The notes under the pieces are model-generated. The model had not been told where the DNA came from. It made no database searches and was given only the letters and a program-made list of their open reading frames with translations. This document shows, one piece after another, positions 28,497 to 38,654 of a stretch of 64,000 bases of DNA. Position numbers and translations under genes: made by a program. Source of the stretch: CAVOAK01 sp965217615. GTDB taxonomy: Bacteria > Pseudomonadota > Alphaproteobacteria > UBA8366 > CAVOAK01. Each line of letters starts with the position of its first letter. The stretch's first letter is position 1. The stretch is taken from contig CBDCIT010000010.1 of NCBI GenBank assembly GCA_965217615.1, positions 46,969-110,968 of the forward strand, in the 5' to 3' direction.

Positions 28497-28602
28497 TGAG
28501 GATTCCTCCCTGTTATATTGTGTTTTCTTTTTTTGACGTTTTGCCGAGTTGAACGCGTCGAACCGGCCATGTCAACCGTTCACAATTGACGCAATCCCGC
28601 CA

Positions 28603-29769
28603 TTAGGCGCGGCCAGATGTCTCTTCAAAACGGGAAATGTTGAAGGCGTCGATTGGCGTGTCAGTCGCCCCCTTCACCACCAAGTCGGCCATGACGGCAC
28701 CGACGCCCGGGCCCAGTTGAAATCCGTGGCCGCAGAAACCGAATGCGTGAAACAAGCCTGGGGTCGTGGCGCTGGGGCCGATGATCGGCGTCATGTCGGG
28801 CAGATAGCCCTCTATTCCACTCCAGAAACGAATGATCTGCGCCGCGCGCAGCCTTGGAACGAGCCGGCTCAGTGGTTCGCGCAAATCGAAGAACGTATCC
28901 GGAATCGCTTGCGAGTGCGGCGGATTCATCGATGGCGTGCCGTGGTCACCGCCGCCGAAATCGATGTTGCCGCGTGGATGCTGGCGCAGATAGACCCCTG
29001 ACGGCTTGAGCGTGCCGTCGTCGGAATACTCGCCATCGGTCACAGCCAGCACCGTATCGATGAAGTAGGGCATGGGTTCGGTCACGCCGACCTGCGGCCC
29101 TTCCGGCGATACCGGCGCGCGCTCACCGAAATGCTCGGCGATCCAGGCGCCCCACGCGCCCGCACAATTGACGAGCGCGCTCGAGCGGACCTGGACACCC
29201 CGATTTGCACTCACGACAAAATGATCACCGTCATGAGCGACCTCCGTCACTTCGCAAAACTCTTCGATGCGGGCGCCGGCATCGCAGGCGGCGCGTGCGA
29301 ACGCCGGCCCAACCTGGCGCGAATTGGCGATTGCATCCTGCGGCGTCCACGATCCGCCTATGACCTCATCACTCAGATAGGAAAAGCGCTCGCGTATGGC
29401 ATTGCGCCCCAACATCTCCACCTCAAGATCGTAGTCGAGAGCGGCACGGGCATATTCATCGAGAGCCGACATGCCCTCTTCCGAATAAGATACCTGCAGA
29501 TTTCCGCAATTCTCGAACTCGCAGTCGGTGCCAACCAACTCTTCGAGGCGATCCCAGATTCGGCGCGAGCGCCACGCCAAAGGAAGTTGCAGAAGGTGGC
29601 GTCCTTGCAGACGGATATTGCCGAAACTAGCGCCGCTCGCCTGAGAAGCAATGTATCCGCGCTCCAACAGGACGACCCGCTGTCCAAGCCGGCAGAGATG
29701 CAGCGCCGTCGCACTTCCCATGATGCCGCCGCCAACGACGACGGTGTCGGTTTGGACCTGCTCGGTCAT
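28603..29769 (-). CDS. FAD-dependent amine/D-amino-acid oxidoreductase (DAO family)
   Basis: About 388 residues from ATG 29769 (the ATG at 29817 is less likely). The FAD dinucleotide motif is VVVGGGIMGSATALHL near the N-terminus, followed by LLERGYIASQASGASFGN. The C-terminal FAD contact is FGFCGHGFQLGPGVGAVMADL. Enzymes of this group oxidise secondary amines or D/N-methyl amino acids to imines at the membrane or in the cytoplasm. As first gene of the Dpp-type transporter operon it probably acts on what the transporter brings in, which is inference. Confidence 0.9.
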   Translation of the reverse strand: MTEQVQTDTVVVGGGIMGSATALHLCRLGQRVVLLERGYIASQASGASFGNIRLQGRHLLQLPLAWRSRRIWDRLEELVGTDCEFENCGNLQVSYSEEGMSALDEYARAALDYDLEVEMLGRNAIRERFSYLSDEVIGGSWTPQDAIANSRQVGPAFARAACDAGARIEEFCEVTEVAHDGDHFVVSANRGVQVRSSALVNCAGAWGAWIAEHFGERAPVSPEGPQVGVTEPMPYFIDTVLAVTDGEYSDDGTLKPSGVYLRQHPRGNIDFGGGDHGTPSMNPPHSQAIPDTFFDLREPLSRLVPRLRAAQIIRFWSGIEGYLPDMTPIIGPSATTPGLFHAFGFCGHGFQLGPGVGAVMADLVVKGATDTPIDAFNISRFEETSGRA

Positions 29770-30071
29770 TTCCAGCTGCGCTTTCGACGCATCGTTTCGA
29801 CCACGACCAGCGCGCATTGTGCCGTGAGAGATGTCTATTGCCTACCACAGACCGCTGTTTACAACGGGTTGCCTGAATTGGTCGGGTCTATCAGAAGGTC
29901 GCGCTCGTGTTGCTATTGCTCACAGCCCTGCCGATTTGAGCGCCCGACAGTGCCAATAGGCAATACATTCTATATAAGTTCGATGATGAACTACTAAGAA
30001 GCCCAGCCAGATCGCTCTATGACGGCGAGTGGATTGCAGTTCGGGAAGTGGGCAATCCGGGAGAAAAGCAA

Positions 30072-31103
30072 ATGGATGCACGGCGCTCCTCGATATCTTG
30101 CGAGGTCGATTTCGAAAGAACAGGGCGGCAGGTCTCCTTCTTGCGCCTTCTCTACTCCGACAACAAGCACGCCTATGGAATGGTCCCGGTGCCAATCGCC
30201 GTGATCGCAAATGGCAAGGGTCCGACAATTCTTCTGACCGGCGGAACGAACGGTGACCAATACGAAGGCCAACTCATCTTGCGCCGCATGATTCATGAGC
30301 TCGATCCGAAGACGGTGAGCGGCCGTGTCATTATCATGCCTGCGCTCAACTATCCGGCAGCACTTGCCGGTGTACGAATTTCGCCGCTCGACGACGGCAA
30401 TATGAACCGAGTATTTCCCGGTGAGGCGAACGGCAGCCCGACGCCGGCCATAGCCGATTTCGTCGACAGCACCATCTTTCCGCTGTGCGACTCCGTGATC
30501 GACATGCACTCCGGCGGCAGCATGTGTCGCTACATCCCCTGCGTCTATCTATGTAAGGCCAACGAACCCGATCTGACGGCGCGCAAACTGGCGATGACCG
30601 AGGCATTCGCCGCACCCCTCACCGTCGTCATCGGCGCGACCGCCGGGCGTTGGTCGGTCGATCTGTCGTCCGCGAACGGACACGGTGTGGTGTCGATCTC
30701 GACCGAACTCGGCGGCGGCGGCGGCGTCAGCCCGTACGCGCTTGAAGTCGGAACCAAGGGCGTCTATCGCGTCCTGCGCCACCTCGGCATCCTTGCGCCG
30801 GACGCCGCCGATGAGGACCTCCCGGAAACGCGCTTCGCCGCCTTTGCCGACAAGCCGAGTGGAAACCACGTTCATGCCCCGGTCAGCGGCCTTTTCGAGC
30901 CGTACTGCGTCATTGGAGACACTGTCGAGGAGGGCCAGATCGCCGGTTGTCTCCACCCCCGCGACGATCCCGACCGCGCGCCAGTCGAACCTAAGTTCCC
31001 GAGCGCAGGCATGATTGTCGCCGCGCGCGTTCCCGCGGTCGTCAAGCGTGGCGATTATTTGTTCACGACGGCCAGCGATATCGCGCGCGACGAAATCATA
31101 TAG
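30072..31103 (+). CDS. DoeB-like deacylase (AstE/AspA family), zinc ligands altered
   Basis: 343 residues from ATG 30072, chosen because the paralogue at 31200 starts with the same MDARRS and GGAGAAA lies upstream. The fold matches the succinylglutamate desuccinylase/aspartoacylase family and most resembles N-acetyl-diaminobutyrate deacetylase (DoeB) of ectoine breakdown: SFLRLLYSDNKHAYG, ALNYPAALAGVRISPLDDGNMNR, IDMHSGG, STELGGGG. The normal zinc motif H-G-D-E reads N-G-D-Q here (N60, Q63), although the later His (H146) and the catalytic-Glu region are kept. It may therefore be a non-catalytic partner or bind metal differently. First gene of a five-gene plus-strand operon. Confidence 0.88.
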   Translation: MDARRSSISCEVDFERTGRQVSFLRLLYSDNKHAYGMVPVPIAVIANGKGPTILLTGGTNGDQYEGQLILRRMIHELDPKTVSGRVIIMPALNYPAALAGVRISPLDDGNMNRVFPGEANGSPTPAIADFVDSTIFPLCDSVIDMHSGGSMCRYIPCVYLCKANEPDLTARKLAMTEAFAAPLTVVIGATAGRWSVDLSSANGHGVVSISTELGGGGGVSPYALEVGTKGVYRVLRHLGILAPDAADEDLPETRFAAFADKPSGNHVHAPVSGLFEPYCVIGDTVEEGQIAGCLHPRDDPDRAPVEPKFPSAGMIVAARVPAVVKRGDYLFTTASDIARDEII

Positions 31104-31199
31104 TCGCCTCCAGCGCCGGACGAGCGCAAGGAACTCGCTCGGATATTCGGGCAGACACGACGGCCCTTTCAATTCTGTTTCGATTGCGGGAGAACACAG

Positions 31200-32228
31200 A
31201 TGGATGCGCGGCGATCCACCATTTCTTGCGACATAGACTTCGAGAAGAAGGGGCGGCAGATTTCCTTCCTGCGTCTCATGTATCCCGACCACGTGCATGA
31301 TGCCGGAATCATTCCGATCCCGATCGCAGTGGTCGCCAACGGCGAAGGGCTGACAATTTTGCTGACGGCAGGCACCCATGGCGACGAACATGAGGGGCAG
31401 ATCATACTGCGCCGGCTGCTCCAGGAACTCGATCCATCTGTTGTCAATGGGCGCATCATCATCTTGCCGGCGCTTAACTATCCTGCCGTCCTTGCCAACC
31501 TGGTCATTTCTCCACTCGATGACGGCAACATGAACCGGGTCTTCCCCGGTGAGGCGGACGGCAGCCCGACTTCGGTCATCGCCCATTTCATCGACAACGT
31601 GATCTTTCCGCTCTGTGATGCCGCCATCGATATTCACTCGGCCGGAACGCGGGGTCGTTGGATCCCGAGCGCGTATCTCTGCAAATGCAAAGACGCCGAT
31701 GTGAATCAAAAGAAACTGGCCATGACGGACGCGTTCGGCGCCCCCCTTACAGTTGTCGTCGGCGCGACGGGAAGCAGCGGGTCGGTTGACCGCGCAGGTG
31801 CCGATCGGCATGGAATCGCGACGATCTCTGCCGAGTTGGGTGGCGGCGAGATGGATCCCGAAACTTTGGCGTTGGGAAGTGCCGGAGTCTATCGCGTGCT
31901 GCGCCATCTCGGAATTCTACCCGCCGATCCGTCGGACACCGACGCACCGCCAACACGCTATGTCGCCTTCGGGGACATGGCCGGCAGCAACCACGTCTTC
32001 ATTCCGACCAGCGGCCTATTTGAACCCTATTGCACACTGGGCGACACGGTGAAGAAGGGGCAAGCCGCCGGCTGCATCCATCCGTTGGAAGATGTAACGC
32101 AGGCGAGCGTCGAGCCAAAATTTCCAAGCGACGGCCTGATCGTTCGTCGCCTCACATACGCCTTCGTCAATCGCGGTCTCTATTACTTCACAACTGCGAG
32201 CGACATCTCGCGCGACGAGATTGTCTAG
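31200..32228 (+). CDS. DoeB-like N-acyl amino-acid deacylase (AstE/AspA family)
   Basis: 342 residues, a paralogue of the preceding gene across its whole length. Here the zinc motif is canonical: H60 and E63 in AGTHGDEHEGQ, with the third ligand H146 in AIDIHSAGT and the Glu in SAELGGGE. It should remove an acyl group from an N-acyl amino acid; DoeB relatives act on N-acetyl-diaminobutyrate, but specificity is not proven. No other ectoine genes are in view. A duplicated gene pair with one intact and one altered active site suggests a hetero-oligomer or divergence. Confidence 0.9.
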   Translation: MDARRSTISCDIDFEKKGRQISFLRLMYPDHVHDAGIIPIPIAVVANGEGLTILLTAGTHGDEHEGQIILRRLLQELDPSVVNGRIIILPALNYPAVLANLVISPLDDGNMNRVFPGEADGSPTSVIAHFIDNVIFPLCDAAIDIHSAGTRGRWIPSAYLCKCKDADVNQKKLAMTDAFGAPLTVVVGATGSSGSVDRAGADRHGIATISAELGGGEMDPETLALGSAGVYRVLRHLGILPADPSDTDAPPTRYVAFGDMAGSNHVFIPTSGLFEPYCTLGDTVKKGQAAGCIHPLEDVTQASVEPKFPSDGLIVRRLTYAFVNRGLYYFTTASDISRDEIV

Positions 32229-32372
32229 TCGTCGGATTCGCGTGGCCATGCGGAGCCCCGCTAATGTTGCGCAGGGCCGCCCCGATGTGGTTGTGTAATC
32301 GGCAGTGGAGCCAAGACCTAGTCTGGCTAATTCACATCATTCGGCAGCCCGACGGCTGCATGGGGAGGACGA

Positions 32373-32993
32373 ATGACCGAGCGCATTCCTGTTAATTCCG
32401 GCACCGTGGATTGGGCCGGCGAGAATCCCGGCATCTATCTAAAGGACACGCCCGACGGTGACTATGTCTCTATGGGTCTTTACTTCCGCATCGTGCTCTC
32501 TCCTCACGGTCGCGGCCACACGATGTTGATCCTAGGTGCGCCGGACGAGGCCAAGGGCTTTCCGGACGCGACCAATCTGTGCTTCACGGACAATGAGCCG
32601 CTGACGCACTACCTGATGGATGGGTTCGTCTCCAAGTTTCCCACCTTCAAGGGTCGGGCCGGACTCCAGGCCGCGACCTGGATATCGTCGGCGGCGTTCG
32701 ATAAGTCTGGCGACTTGAAAGCCACCTATACGGAAACAGCGCAAGGTGAAAATGTATCCGCGTCGATGATGTGGAAGGATATGAACCCGCCGTTTGCCGT
32801 TGAGGTTACGCCGGAACATGCAGTTACCGGCGCTCACGACATGTACAGCGTGTTCCTTGAGGCCAAGGATGCAGCGATCTCGGTCAACGGCACGGAGTTG
32901 AGCGGTCGCGTGGCGGACCGCGTATTGTTTGGGAAGACGATCAGTACGGCCTTCCTCGCCTTCGCGGAGACCTGGGTCACGCCGGCCGCATAG
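32373..32993 (+). CDS. Uncharacterised protein, family not recognised (paralogue 1)
   Basis: 206 residues, no signal peptide or membrane helix, and no motif I know. It starts after GGGGAGGACGA, a strong ribosome site. It contains DWAGENPGIYLK, YFRIVLSPHGRGHTMLIL, DNEPLTHYLM, then beta-rich C-terminal segments ending ISTAFLAFAETWV. The next gene is clearly its paralogue. Sitting between DoeB-like deacylases and a Rieske oxygenase, it probably belongs to the same pathway. A beta-barrel ligand-binding fold is a guess from alternating hydrophobic segments only. Confidence 0.82.
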   Translation: MTERIPVNSGTVDWAGENPGIYLKDTPDGDYVSMGLYFRIVLSPHGRGHTMLILGAPDEAKGFPDATNLCFTDNEPLTHYLMDGFVSKFPTFKGRAGLQAATWISSAAFDKSGDLKATYTETAQGENVSASMMWKDMNPPFAVEVTPEHAVTGAHDMYSVFLEAKDAAISVNGTELSGRVADRVLFGKTISTAFLAFAETWVTPAA

Positions 32994-33029
32994 CCGGAGC
33001 CCACTCAACCAGCACGAAGAGTAGATACG

Positions 33030-33656
33030 ATGCCGCTAACAGATCAGCCAAAGAATCCAGGAGAGATCCACTGGTCGGGAGAAAATCCCGGGATCATGCT
33101 CAAGGAAACCGAAGACGGCCCGTGGACCGCGCTGATGCTGTTCTTCCGCATCGCCTGGTCGCCCCACGGACAGGGCCAAACGCTTCTGCTGCTTGAGAAC
33201 CCAAACGAGGCGAAGGGCCTGCCCGACGCACACAACGTCATCATGGGCGACAACGAGCCCCTCACCCGATTTCTGATGGCCGAGTTCATCGAAAAACTCG
33301 CGACGTTCGGTGGTGCGCCCGGATATCAAGCAATCCAATATGTGCCCATTACCGAGGTTTATGCGAGCGGCGATCCGCATAGCCGCTACACCGAAATGGT
33401 GAGAAGCGAGAACTTCAACGTGGAACTCGTCTGGGACGGGCTCGGCACGCCGACCGCGCTAGAAATACCACCCGAACTTACCGGCACGAAAACGCATACG
33501 ATGTTCAGCCTGCTCGTCGAATCGCGCGACCCGGCGATTCTGATTGACGGACGGAAACTGCCCGGCAAACCAGGCAAGCGGGTGCAGGCCGGTATCGAGA
33601 CGACAACAGCATTCCTATATTTCTGTGAGACATGGATTTGGGCATCGGCACCGTGA
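33030..33656 (+). CDS. Uncharacterised protein, family not recognised (paralogue 2)
   Basis: 208 residues, colinear with the protein at 32373: IHWSGENPGIMLKET, FFRIAWSPHGQGQTLLLL, DNEPLTRFLMAEFI, TTAFLYFCETWIW. Conserved positions across the pair include the GENPGI tripeptide region, S-P-H-G and D-N-E-P-L-T, which are candidates for a shared binding site. The gap to the preceding gene is 36 bp and to the Rieske start 40 bp, so all are probably on one transcript. No function can be assigned. Confidence 0.82.
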   Translation: MPLTDQPKNPGEIHWSGENPGIMLKETEDGPWTALMLFFRIAWSPHGQGQTLLLLENPNEAKGLPDAHNVIMGDNEPLTRFLMAEFIEKLATFGGAPGYQAIQYVPITEVYASGDPHSRYTEMVRSENFNVELVWDGLGTPTALEIPPELTGTKTHTMFSLLVESRDPAILIDGRKLPGKPGKRVQAGIETTTAFLYFCETWIWASAP

Positions 33657-33696
33657 GGCCAAGCGGCACGCGGGAGAGCTAAAGGACGTCATCTGC

Positions 33697-35055
33697 ATGG
33701 GCATCGAAGTTAGCAAGCCAAAGGGTAAATTTGCTGGGTACGAGCGTAATTCAGAGATGCTTCAGCCGCCCGACGACGAACTAACGAAGGTCGGTCCGGG
33801 AACGCCGTGCGGGGAATATCTGCGCCGCTACTGGATGCCGGTCGCGATGACCCAGCAGCTTACCGACCTGCCGCTGCGCATCCGTATTCTCGGCGAAGAT
33901 CTGGTCCTGTTCCGCGACAAGTCCGACCAGTTTGGCCTCTTGCATTTGAACTGCAGTCACCGCAATGCGTCGCTCGAATACGGCATCATCGAGGAAAAGG
34001 GCATCCGTTGCTGCTATCACGGCTGGCTTTACGATGTGGATGGCACGATCATCGAGGCCGGAGCTGAGCCGCCGGAGAGCAAGATCACCCAGAACATCCG
34101 TCACGGCGCCTATCCGGTCGTCGAGTTCAAGGGTCTCATATTTACCTACATGGGTCCGGCTGCCGAAATGCCCGAATTTCCGGTGCTCGATCATTTCGAC
34201 CTCGGCCCGGATGACGACATGGTGCCGTTCCTAATCCCGAGCCCGTGCAACTGGCTGCAGGTCTATGAGAATTCGTTCGATCCATTTCACACAGCATTCC
34301 TGCACACGCGCGTCTCCGGCGTACAGTTCACCGACGAGTTCGCAGTGCTACCGGTCATCGACATCTTCGAGCGCGACTATGGTTTCGCCTACACGAACTC
34401 CAGGCGTGTCGATGACAAGATTTGGATGCGTCTGCACGATCACATGCCGCCCAACTTCTCTCAAAACGGCAGCATGTTCCCTGACGCCAACGAGCCCTTG
34501 TATTTCGCCCACGCGGGCCTGACGCGCTGGGTTGTGCCGATCGACGACACCAACACGCTGACGATCGCTTGGCGCCATTTCATCGAAGGCATGGACAAGC
34601 GCGCGATCGGCAGCAAGGAGGATTGCGGATACAACAAGGTTGATTTTTACGGCCAGACGGGCGACCGGACTTACGAGCAGATGCAGCGTGTGCCAGGCGA
34701 CTACGAGGCATGGATGAGCCAGGGTCCGGTCAACATCCACAAGCGCGAGCATTTGGCGACGACCGATCGCGGCCTTGCGATGGCGCGCAACCATCACCGC
34801 CGCTCAATCCGCAATCTGGCGAAAGGCGAGAAGCTGTCACAACCAACCGTGCTGGGCGATCCGGTACCGTTATGGGGCGGCGATACGATCCTCCGCATCC
34901 CCAAGAGCAACAAAGATGAGCGCCAGCAAATCAGTGACGTTGCGCATCGGGTCGTGGATATCTACCGGGCCGGCGACAAATACGTCGGCGAAGAGCGCGT
35001 TGCCTTCATGCACAAGGCGCTGAAAGAATTCGAGGCAAACGGACCGCATACCTGA
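33697..35055 (+). CDS. Rieske [2Fe-2S] oxygenase alpha subunit
   Basis: 452 residues from ATG 33697; the frame is open upstream but the N-terminus aligned with paralogues (LTKVGPGTPCGEYLRRYWMP) supports this start. Rieske ligands: LNCSHRNASLE and IRCCYHGWLYDVDGT. Iron His pair: FDPFHTAFLHTRVS. Same branch as the genes at 16965, 36352 and 48484 (phthalate-dioxygenase-like). Last gene of the plus-strand operon behind the DoeB-like and unknown pairs. No ferredoxin or reductase is adjacent. An inverted repeat follows the stop. Confidence 0.93.
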   Translation: MGIEVSKPKGKFAGYERNSEMLQPPDDELTKVGPGTPCGEYLRRYWMPVAMTQQLTDLPLRIRILGEDLVLFRDKSDQFGLLHLNCSHRNASLEYGIIEEKGIRCCYHGWLYDVDGTIIEAGAEPPESKITQNIRHGAYPVVEFKGLIFTYMGPAAEMPEFPVLDHFDLGPDDDMVPFLIPSPCNWLQVYENSFDPFHTAFLHTRVSGVQFTDEFAVLPVIDIFERDYGFAYTNSRRVDDKIWMRLHDHMPPNFSQNGSMFPDANEPLYFAHAGLTRWVVPIDDTNTLTIAWRHFIEGMDKRAIGSKEDCGYNKVDFYGQTGDRTYEQMQRVPGDYEAWMSQGPVNIHKREHLATTDRGLAMARNHHRRSIRNLAKGEKLSQPTVLGDPVPLWGGDTILRIPKSNKDERQQISDVAHRVVDIYRAGDKYVGEERVAFMHKALKEFEANGPHT

Positions 35056-35076
35056 GGGCGGGTAGTCCTATACTGA

Positions 35077-35115
35077 AGGTCTCCCTACGGCTACATGGCA
35101 GACCCTTGGAGACCT
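35077..35115 (+). terminator. Possible terminator hairpin after Rieske gene
   Basis: AGGTCTCC at 35077-35084 is perfectly complementary to GGAGACCT at 35108-35115, 22 bases after the Rieske stop. The loop is long (23 bases) and no T-run follows, so intrinsic termination is uncertain; it may only protect the 3' end. Confidence 0.35.
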
Positions 35116-35316
35116 CGCCGCGGCGCACCGGATTTGTGACCCACAGAGGACAACATCAACAGCAGCCGACGTGCACGCTATTGGGTGGTTATCCCCTGTC
35201 TCCTGGCCGCCGCTCAAGTCCACGGAGAGTGACTTGACGACGGAGCGCGCGCGTCAAGACGCGAGGAAATCGGTGCCTTGAAACCTCTTAGCCAGGTTCG
35301 AATGCAAGCGCGAGTT

Positions 35317-36156
35317 CTAACTTCCCGCTGCTAGCCCGTCCCAGAGCTGAAAATTCGCGTCCATCAGCAGCTCGTATCGGCGCCCCTCAAGGCAATGACG
35401 AAATCCAGACACCATCTCTTGCCGAGGATCGTCAAGACATGTCGAGAAGACTTTCGCAGCGCGGCGCATACGGAAATCCGCAGGCGTTTCCAAGGGTGCA
35501 CCGGCGACATGCGACCAAATGTTAAGACGGCCCTGGTAGCTCAGGTGAGATGACCTGTCTATCAAATTGATCGCCCGGTCGAGGATACTGATTGTGTCGC
35601 CGAGCCCGCTCGGGGAATCATAAATGGCCGCCGCAAAATGACGTGCCGGCCCCGTTGCCATGGCTTTCTCCGCCCCCGTCATCGGGTTCGGATCGTCGGC
35701 CGCGGTTTCAGGAAATAGCGTGACCAGCTTGCCGACTTCCACCGACACCTCTACCGCACCGAGGGCAGCCATTTCGACAGCCGAAATATTCACCTCGACG
35801 CCTGTATAGCCGCGGGTCGATGCCAACTGTACGTAGCTGTCAGCGGGAACCGTCCGCTGGCCCCCATCGCTATCGGTCAGGTGAAGCCAGAGACCAGTGT
35901 CCCCGGCGACAAAATAAGGCGTGTGATGGTTTGGCGCCGCTCGGTCTTCTTGCAAACAAAAACTGCTCAGCTGGGTTACACATCCGCCATCGTCGCAGAT
36001 CATGGGCACCGGCTTAGCGGTAGCGACCAATCCGAGGCTTTGCGGAGCGGCAGAGGCAGTAGCCGGGAATATGAGCAGGATAGCCACTGCGATCGCGCTG
36101 AAGAACAATCCGAGGAATGGATGAGCATTAGGTTGTGCGAAGATGGAACGATCCAT
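35317..36156 (-). CDS. Secreted hypothetical protein
   Basis: 279 residues from ATG 36156, preceded by GGAAGGAGTCC; upstream in-frame ATGs lack such a site. A signal peptide is clear: hydrophobic FSAIAVAILLIFPATASAAP with an A-x-A cleavage site near residue 37. The mature part has two cysteine pairs (CDDGGC; CLQEDR and CLDDPR, CLEGRR) and no motif I recognise. It is transcribed convergently with the Rieske gene at 33697 and lies behind the other operon's last gene by about 190 bp. Not obviously linked to catabolism; probably periplasmic. Confidence 0.75.
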   Translation of the reverse strand: MDRSIFAQPNAHPFLGLFFSAIAVAILLIFPATASAAPQSLGLVATAKPVPMICDDGGCVTQLSSFCLQEDRAAPNHHTPYFVAGDTGLWLHLTDSDGGQRTVPADSYVQLASTRGYTGVEVNISAVEMAALGAVEVSVEVGKLVTLFPETAADDPNPMTGAEKAMATGPARHFAAAIYDSPSGLGDTISILDRAINLIDRSSHLSYQGRLNIWSHVAGAPLETPADFRMRRAAKVFSTCLDDPRQEMVSGFRHCLEGRRYELLMDANFQLWDGLAAGS

Positions 36157-37180
36157 GACAGGACTCCTTCCTTTTCTGCGGTGTGCGCCACCATCTTCGC
36201 TTCGGCGTCGATGATGTCGGTGATTTCTGAGATGCCGTTTCATACTAGCCGAAATTGCCGGAGCAAGGAATTGCGGACCGCATACGCAAACTCCGCGATC
36301 CGGAGCGAGAAAACGCACAATCGATCCCTCACTTCCAAGATCTCCGCGTTCCTAGCGCAGTTTTTTGAGCTCCGATTTGATAAAGGCCTGTCGCTCATCG
36401 CCCTGGTACTGATCCCCAGCTAGCACGGCGGCGGTCACCTTTCGCCCGAGCTCCGTCAGCACGTCTTTATCTTTCCCTTGTTCCGCCAGCGGAAGGCACA
36501 GTACGGTATCCTGCGTGTAGGTCGGAATGGGACCGCCGTTTTTCCCTTTTGCCATCTTAGGGTTCTTGCCTTGCGCGACAGCGCGAATGCCACGCCGCAG
36601 GTGATTGCGTAGCTTCGCGACGCCAGCGTCTGTCAACCCTAGATACTCCATGTCGTGAATTGCGATCGGCCAATGGGCGACCTGCGCATCCCAGTCGCCC
36701 GGTTCGCGCTGCTTTTCCTCATGGGTCCTGTTCCCGATCTGGCCGACGAAGTCGACCATCTCTTTGCCGATCTGGCTTTCGTCGCCTCGGCCCTTTGGAT
36801 CGACGGTCTTGTTGAAGTGCCGCCAACCGAGAATGTAGCAGTTGGTATCGTCGATCGGCACCGTCCAGCGGGTGATGCTGACTCTCGAGAATAGCTTTTC
36901 CTTGTCCGCATCCTCCCACAGAACGCCGACTTGACCGCAATTGGGAAGCATGACGTGGTTCGAGCGTATCCAGACCCAGTCGCCACAGCGCCGCGTTGTC
37001 GTGTAGAGCATCCCATCTTTCGTGTCGCTGAATTCGAGGATTGGCAATTCTCCCCAAGCCTCCGTGAATTGTGTGTTGGTCAAGCGTGTGTGAAGAAATA
37101 CGGCGTGAATTGGGTCCATCATATTTTCATGGACCTGGAGCCAATTGCAGGGATGCGAGATCGAATAGGGAAGCATGCGG

Positions 37181-38654
37181 GGCGGGTTCAACCGGTCGTC
37201 GCAACACGTTCAGTTTGACTGGCCTGCAAGCACTGGTCCAGAGCTTCGGCAGGAGTTCTCCATCCGAGGGTCTTGCGGGGCCGTGTATTGAGCGCGTCAG
37301 CAACAACTGCGAGTACGTCCGGACTGTGTGCGCTCAGATCGGTTCCTTTCGGGAAGTACTGTCGAAGCAGTCCATTGGTGTTCTCGTTCGTTCCGCGTTG
37401 CCAAGGGCTGTGCGGTTCGCAGAAGTAGACGGGAAGGCCGGTTGCGATCCGCAGATCCGCATGCCTGGCCATCTCTGCTCCCTGGTCCCAGGTCAGCGAG
37501 CGGCGAAGCTGCGCTGGCAATGTCGTGATCGTCCGGGCGATGGCATCGCGAACCGCTTCAGCCCCATGACCGGCAAGCGCAGGCCCGTTCTTCACGCGCG
37601 GGACGGTGCCGTGGCCTTCCATTCGGGGAAGATGCAGCAGCATTGTGAACCGCGTGGTGCGTTCCACCAGAGTGCCGATCGCCGATCTGCCCAAGCCGAT
37701 GATCAGGTCACCTTCCCAGTGTCCGGGTACGGCCCGATCAGCTGCTTCCGCCGATCGTTCACTGATCATGATCTCAGGCGTGACGAAGGATTTTCCCCGC
37801 CGGCGGCTACGTGCCCGAGGTACGCGCAGTGCCCTTCCCGTGCGAAGGCAGGCGGTCAGCTCACGACGGAGTGCGCCGCGGCCCTGTACGTAGAGCGCCT
37901 GATAGATCGCCTCATGACTGATCCGCATCGCTTGATCCTCGGGCCCGTCCCCCCAGGATAGTCGATCCGAAGACGGTGCGCGATCTGCTCAGGACTCCAG
38001 GCCCTGGCCCATCGCCTGTGCTGCCCCGGCCCATGCCGACGACCGTTCCAGACGACGCGTGGCCCCTCGATCACCGTTCCATCCGGTGCCGAGATCCGAC
38101 CCGCAAGCCGATCCTGCACATAGCGCCGCAGCGCCTCATTCGTTGCCAGCTTGGCTGGCTTCGGCCTTTTGGCGGACCGATCAGTATGCCACTGCGCCGT
38201 CGTTGCTCGGTAGTCCAGGCCACCGCTTCGGGTCGCCGCGTTGCGCCGCACCTCGCGGGAGATCGTCGACGGTGCTCGCTCCAGCCGGCAAGCAATATGA
38301 CGTATGCCTCTTCCCTGGGCGTGCAGAAGAGCAATCTCCTCACGTTCCTCGAAAGACAGGTAACGTCCTGACAGCGGCTTGGCCGGTTGCGATAAATGTG
38401 ATGGTGGCATGCCGCCCGACCTCCGGACCCACCTCGAGCCTACCGGAGGGGATACACCGGCATCTCGGGCCGCGTCCTCGCTCGAACGCCCCGTCGCAAT
38501 CGCTGCCCAGAACCGAACAAGCTCCTCACGCCGTGCCGAGTCCGGTCGACCTGACGAATGCAACTTGCTCCGTCCAGACCGATCCGACCGCCGTCTGCGT
38601 ACCGTCATAGCAACCTCCTATGCCAGAGTGTTGCGACGACCGATTGAACTCGCC
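37181..38654 (-). mobile_element. IS30-family element copy 2, 1474 bp, TSD CGG
   Basis: Same inverted repeats as copy 1 (GGCGGGTTCAACCGG on the left, GGCGAGTTCAATCGG on the right, reverse complement). The direct repeat CGG lies at 37178-37180 and 38655-38657. It is in inverted orientation to copy 1 and differs from it at only a few bases. Confidence 0.95.
37188..38608 (-). CDS. IS30 transposase, two overlapping frames
   Basis: Equivalent to the transposase at 6827-8247: the helix-turn-helix part is read from 38608 and the DDE part (GHWEGDLIIG, LTWDQGAEM, TNENTNGLL) ends at 37188. The same frame break at the C/G-run near 37950 is present. Differences from copy 1 are a few substitutions such as S19 for P and V59 for F in the N-terminal part. 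Confidence 0.85.

Noticed and set aside
30549..31907. A 452-codon minus-strand frame covering both DoeB-like genes
   Set aside because: Antisense to two paralogous genes with clear family motifs; its apparent internal repeat merely mirrors the paralogy.
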